Assembly: GCF_003664185.1 (NCBI RefSeq)
Contig: NZ_RCCS01000010.1
Span: 124,001 to 188,000, forward strand
Direction: 5' to 3'
Origin: Tenacibaculum discolor
Lineage (GTDB): Bacteria; Bacteroidota; Bacteroidia; Flavobacteriales; Flavobacteriaceae
DNA length: 64,000 nucleotides
Shown here: positions 60,501 to 64,000 of the stretch, in pieces
Position numbering within the stretch: the stretch's first letter is position 1
Layout: every line of letters starts with the position of its first letter
Notes under the pieces: generated by a model
Databases searched by the model: none
What the model saw: the letters and a program-made list of their open reading frames with translations, nothing else
Told to the model about the DNA's origin: nothing
Made by a program: the position numbers and the translations under genes

Positions 60501-60514
60501 ATGACAAAAGTCAT
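60501..60514. promoter_or_regulatory. Fnr-like box upstream of the cbb3 operon
   Basis: Perfect palindrome ATGAC-AAAA-GTCAT. Its centre is 29.5 bp upstream of the -7 element, exactly the spacing seen at ccoI, which suits class II activation by a Crp/Fnr dimer. Confidence 0.65.
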
Positions 60515-60536
60515 ATTTTAAGAAAACCTTCACAGT

Positions 60537-60544
60537 TACCTTTG
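60537..60544 (+). promoter_or_regulatory. Promoter -7 element for the cbb3 operon
   Basis: TACCTTTG, exact TAnnTTTG, 23 bp before the ccoS ATG. Confidence 0.65.
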
Positions 60545-60566
60545 AACTATAATTATCAGGCAAGAT

Positions 60567-60731
60567 ATGAGCGTTATTTACTTACTACTATCACTAAGTA
60601 TTTTAGTGGCTATTATTTTCTTTATAGCATTTATTGTTTCAGTAAAAAAAGGGCAGTACGATGACTCGTACACGCCATCAGTTCGCATGTTGTTTGATGA
60701 TGAACTGGTAAAAGAAGAAACAAAGAACTAA
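60567..60731 (+). CDS. ccoS: CcoS cbb3 oxidase maturation protein (54 aa)
   Basis: Translated by hand: MSVIYLLLSLSILVAIIFFI, then AFIVSVKKGQYDDSYTPSVR, then MLFDDELVKEETKN, stop TAA at 60729. One membrane helix followed by G-QYDD-x-x-TPS-x-R-x-L-FDDE is diagnostic for CcoS, which is needed for cofactor loading of the oxidase. It is the first gene after the cco promoter. Confidence 0.93.
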   Translation: MSVIYLLLSLSILVAIIFFIAFIVSVKKGQYDDSYTPSVRMLFDDELVKEETKN

Positions 60732-60764
60732 CAATTAACAATAGATATTAAATTCAAATAGATT

Positions 60765-62966
60765 ATGGAAATGCAACAATTTTATTACGATAATAAGATC
60801 GTAAAAAAATTCATCTACGCAACCTTACTATGGGGAATAGTAGGTTTTTCAGTAGGATTGTTATTGGCTTTTATGTTTTTATTCCCAAATTTAACTGACG
60901 GAATTTCGTGGTTAAGTTTTGGGCGTTTAAGACCATTACACACAAATGCAGTAATTTTTGCATTCGTAGGAAATGCCATTTTTGCAGGAGTTTACTACTC
61001 ACTACAACGATTACTGAAAGCGCGTATGGCGAGTAATTTTTTAAGTAACTTTAACTTTTGGGGATGGCAGTTAATAATTGTTGCAGCAGCCATAACACTT
61101 CCGTTAGGGTATACAACTTCAAAAGAATATGCCGAATTAGAATGGCCAATTGATATAGCCATAGCATTAGTTTGGGTAGCTTTTGGAGCTAACATGATTT
61201 GGACAATCTTACAAAGAAGACAACGCCATTTATATGTAGCAATTTGGTTCTACTTAGGAACTTTTGTAACCGTAGCAGTATTACACATTTTTAATAGTTT
61301 AGAATTACCTGTAAGCTTTATGAAAAGTTATTCAGTATACGCAGGTGTTCAAGATGCATTAGTACAATGGTGGTACGGACATAATGCGGTAGCATTCTTT
61401 TTAACGACTCCGTTCTTAGGGTTAATGTACTACTTTGTTCCTAAAGCCGCTAACCGTCCGGTATATTCATATAGATTATCTATTGTACACTTCTGGTCGT
61501 TAATTTTCATCTACATCTGGGCAGGGCCTCACCACTTATTATATACATCATTACCAGATTGGGCTCAAAATTTAGGAGTAGCATTCTCTGTAATGTTGAT
61601 TGCACCATCTTGGGGAGGTATGATCAACGGACTACTAACACTTCGTGGAGCTTGGGATAAAGTAAGAGTAGACCCAGTATTAAAATTCATGGTAGTTGCA
61701 ATTACAGGTTATGGTATGGCAACGTTTGAAGGACCAATGTTATCATTAAAGAATGTAAATGCAATTGCACACTTTAGTGATTGGATTATTGCTCACGTAC
61801 ACGTAGGAGCCTTAGCATGGAACGGATTCTTAACTTTCGGTATGTTATACTGGTTAGTACCAAGAATGTTTAAAACAAAATTATACTCTACAGCATTAGC
61901 AAACTTCCATTTCTGGATAGGTACCTTAGGTATTATCATGTATGCATTACCAATGTATGTAGCAGGATTTGTACAAGCATCAATGTGGAAACAATTCAAC
62001 CCTGATGGAACCTTAACATACGGTAACTTCTTAGAAACAGTAAATGAAATTATTCCAATGTACTGGATGCGTGCTATCGGAGGAAGTTTATTTATACTAG
62101 GAGCATTCGTAATGTTATACAATATTGTTAAAACTGTAAGATCAGGTAGTGAAGTAACAGATGAATTAGCAGAAGCAGCAGCATTAACAAAAGTGTCTAA
62201 ATATAGAACTTCTAAAGAAGGGTGGCACACTTGGTTAGAAAGAAGACCTGTAAAATTAACAATCTATGCTACAGTAGCAATTTTAATTGGAGGTGTTGTT
62301 CAAATTATACCAACTTTATTAGTGAAGTCAAATATTCCAACTATAACAAGCGTACAACCATATACACCTTTAGAATTAGAGGGTAGAGATATTTATATCC
62401 GTGAAGGGTGTGTAGGATGTCACTCACAAATGGTTCGTCCATTCAGGTCAGAAGTAGAGCGTTATGGAGAATTTGCAAAAGCAGGAGAGTTTGTATACGA
62501 TCATCCATTCTTATGGGGTTCTAAACGTACAGGACCAGATTTATTAAGAGTTGGAGGAAAATATAACGACAGCTGGCACTTAAATCACATGTACGATCCG
62601 CAAAGTACTTCACCTGGTTCTATCATGCCTTCATATCAATGGTTAGTAAGAGATAAACTAGATAAGAGTGATACAGAAGGAAAAATGAAAGCAATGGTTA
62701 GCCTAGGTGTTCCTTATACTGAAGAAGATATAGCTAATGCGCAAGCAAGTATGGAAGAACAAGGGGCTAAAATTCAAGAGAACTTATATGCTGATCCAGA
62801 TTTTGCAACAAATTATGAAGCAGATAAAAAGTACGCTCAAGAAAACGGACAAACTTTCATTGAAATGAAAGATAGAGAAATCGTAGCCCTAATCGCTTAT
62901 TTACAACGACTAGGTACCGATATTAAGATTAAAGATGTTGAAGATCAATTAAGCGCTAAAAACTAG
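60765..62966 (+). CDS. ccoN: Fused cbb3 cytochrome oxidase subunits I and II (CcoN-CcoO)
   Basis: The 733-residue protein joins the 12-helix haem-copper subunit CcoN (residues about 1-500; histidine-rich segments include RPLHTNAV, HNAVAFF and HVHVGALAWNG) to the membrane-anchored monohaem cytochrome CcoO (about 500-733; REGCVGCHSQMVRPF gives the CxxCH site, TGPDLLRVGGKY follows). Bacteroidota often carry this fusion. It reduces oxygen with high affinity and pumps protons. Confidence 0.96.
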   Translation: MEMQQFYYDNKIVKKFIYATLLWGIVGFSVGLLLAFMFLFPNLTDGISWLSFGRLRPLHTNAVIFAFVGNAIFAGVYYSLQRLLKARMASNFLSNFNFWGWQLIIVAAAITLPLGYTTSKEYAELEWPIDIAIALVWVAFGANMIWTILQRRQRHLYVAIWFYLGTFVTVAVLHIFNSLELPVSFMKSYSVYAGVQDALVQWWYGHNAVAFFLTTPFLGLMYYFVPKAANRPVYSYRLSIVHFWSLIFIYIWAGPHHLLYTSLPDWAQNLGVAFSVMLIAPSWGGMINGLLTLRGAWDKVRVDPVLKFMVVAITGYGMATFEGPMLSLKNVNAIAHFSDWIIAHVHVGALAWNGFLTFGMLYWLVPRMFKTKLYSTALANFHFWIGTLGIIMYALPMYVAGFVQASMWKQFNPDGTLTYGNFLETVNEIIPMYWMRAIGGSLFILGAFVMLYNIVKTVRSGSEVTDELAEAAALTKVSKYRTSKEGWHTWLERRPVKLTIYATVAILIGGVVQIIPTLLVKSNIPTITSVQPYTPLELEGRDIYIREGCVGCHSQMVRPFRSEVERYGEFAKAGEFVYDHPFLWGSKRTGPDLLRVGGKYNDSWHLNHMYDPQSTSPGSIMPSYQWLVRDKLDKSDTEGKMKAMVSLGVPYTEEDIANAQASMEEQGAKIQENLYADPDFATNYEADKKYAQENGQTFIEMKDREIVALIAYLQRLGTDIKIKDVEDQLSAKN

Positions 62967-62971
62967 AAAGC

Positions 62972-63139
62972 ATGTTAAAGTTTGTAAAAAACCATATGGA
63001 AACAATTGCAGGTATTGAAATATACCCAATTATTTCGCTAACTATATTCTTTACATTTTTTGTAGTGTTGTTTTGGTGGGTATTTACGGCCAAAAGAGAG
63101 TATATAAGTAGAGTAAGTAAATTACCTTTAGATAATTAG
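62972..63139 (+). CDS. ccoQ: CcoQ-like small subunit (55 aa)
   Basis: Translated by hand: MLKFVKNHMETIAGIEIYPI, then ISLTIFFTFFVVLFWWVFTA, then KREYISRVSKLPLDN. A single membrane helix and position between ccoNO and ccoP identify it as CcoQ. It starts 5 bp after the ccoN stop. Confidence 0.88.
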   Translation: MLKFVKNHMETIAGIEIYPIISLTIFFTFFVVLFWWVFTAKREYISRVSKLPLDN

Positions 63140-63153
63140 TAAAATTAAACAAG

Positions 63154-64000
63154 ATGAAAAAATATTTTCAATCTATAGTATATATCATTTTTGTTGCAGT
63201 TACCTTTTTTGCTATAGTTACTGCGATTAAATCATACGAAAATCCATTTAGTCTATATGAACATCCGTTAGTATGGATAGCAATAGTAGGGCTTGTAACA
63301 GTAGTTGTGTTAAAAGAAGCTTTAAATATTGTATCACAACAAAAAGCGGAGCAACTTCAAATGGAAAAAGATGGTATTCAGCCAGAAGAAGTTGATAACT
63401 GGGCTTGGGCTAAGAAAATTATAAATAAATGGACAGAAGCTAAAGCCATAGAGGAAGAGGACGAAATTATACTAGATCATAACTATGATGGAATTAAAGA
63501 GTTAGATAATAATTTACCGCCATGGTGGCTATATATGTTCTACGCAACAATAATTTTTGCAGCCGTATATTTAGTAAGATACCATGTACTGGGAGCAGAT
63601 AATCAAGAGATGGAATATGCTCAGGCAGTGGCAGAAGCTAAAAGAGAGTTAGCGGCATTTAAATCAAATTCTAAAGAAGCAGTTATCGATGCCGAAACAG
63701 TAACAGTTTTAACAGATGCTGGTGATTTAAGTAGAGGTAAAGCTGTATACAACTTAAACTGTGCTGCATGTCATATTGCAGATGGAGGTGGAGGTATTGG
63801 ACCAAACTTAACCGATGAATATTGGATTTTAGGAGGAGGTATAAAAAATATCTTTAATACAATTTCTAATGGTGGTAGAGACGGTAAAGGTATGGTAGCT
63901 TGGAATAAAACGTTGAAGCCAAAAGATATTCAAAAAGTAGCAAGTTATATTCTCTCTTTACAAGGAACTACTCCTGCAAAACCAAAAGAACCACAAGGAG
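63154..64000 (+). CDS. ccoP: Cytochrome c oxidase cbb3-type subunit III (CcoP), 3' end outside window
   Basis: The frame starts MKKYFQSIVYIIFVAVTFFA and is open to the window end (282 codons). Two N-terminal membrane helices, a charged linker, then the NNLPPWWLYMFYATIIFAAVYL helix that defines CcoP, and a cytochrome domain with CAACH near residue 200 (GKAVYNLNCAACHIADGGGG-IGPNLTDEYW). Only one haem site is in view; Bacteroidota CcoP often has one or two, and the end is cut off. Confidence 0.94.
   Translation, partial: MKKYFQSIVYIIFVAVTFFAIVTAIKSYENPFSLYEHPLVWIAIVGLVTVVVLKEALNIVSQQKAEQLQMEKDGIQPEEVDNWAWAKKIINKWTEAKAIEEEDEIILDHNYDGIKELDNNLPPWWLYMFYATIIFAAVYLVRYHVLGADNQEMEYAQAVAEAKRELAAFKSNSKEAVIDAETVTVLTDAGDLSRGKAVYNLNCAACHIADGGGGIGPNLTDEYWILGGGIKNIFNTISNGGRDGKGMVAWNKTLKPKDIQKVASYILSLQGTTPAKPKEPQG

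Overview
The window reads as chromosomal DNA of a low-GC marine-type member of the Flavobacteriaceae (Bacteroidota); a Tenacibaculum/Polaribacter-like genus is my guess from protein flavour, not something I could test. Support comes from many exact Bacteroidota-type -7 promoter motifs (TAnnTTTG), the DUF2851, DUF3570, DUF4266, YaiO and fused E1 alpha/beta families, a fused CcoN-CcoO oxidase subunit, and a tRNA-tuf-tRNA(Trp)-secE-nusG-rplKAJL-rpoBC gene order.

Layout. 1-18 kb is housekeeping and accessory metabolism: a truncated YaiO-like porin gene facing a four-gene exported redox cluster (thioredoxin, ApbE, DUF4266, DUF3570), a LysR/LysE pair with a visible operator, a symporter/cupin operon hiding a 57-residue gene, a nitroreductase, DUF2851, an SH3 lipoprotein, a fused 2-oxoacid dehydrogenase E1, a zinc-site-less M1 peptidase-like protein and a LOG-family hydrolase.

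18.1-28.7 kb is the most unusual part. Twenty tandem small genes on the minus strand (19 intact, one frameshifted) share an almost invariant leader (MKK-S/Q-ILNLGK...INGG) followed by highly divergent cysteine-rich cores of 27-55 residues. They form four blocks, interleaved with an HlyD-type adaptor, a C39 peptidase-containing ABC exporter and a protein joining a degenerate C39-like domain, a VKOR disulfide oxidase and a thioredoxin domain; an orphan response regulator lies upstream. Each block is headed by the same ~50-65 bp element carrying an AGACAC/GTGTCT dyad 40-44 bp before the first leader ATG. The parts suggest a secreted, oxidatively folded, diversified cysteine-rich peptide arsenal; three cores have a C-C-CC-C-C (knottin-like) cysteine order.

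28.9-38.6 kb holds uvrA, a methyltransferase/PspC/K+ channel/sugar-reductase operon, an alanine symporter, an HhH protein and an acyl-CoA dehydrogenase. 38.7-53.6 kb is the translation/transcription core: rpsU, a XerC-like recombinase, an HPF-like protein, five tRNAs, tuf, secE, nusG, rplKAJL, rpoB and rpoC. 53.7-64 kb is an oxygen-limitation region: a Crp/Fnr regulator, a CcoI-type copper ATPase, deoC, deoD, hemN and the cbb3 oxidase genes ccoS, ccoNO, ccoQ and ccoP (cut by the window end). Two Fnr-like boxes sit at identical spacing before the ccoI and cco promoters. There is no rRNA, CRISPR array or insertion sequence that I can see.
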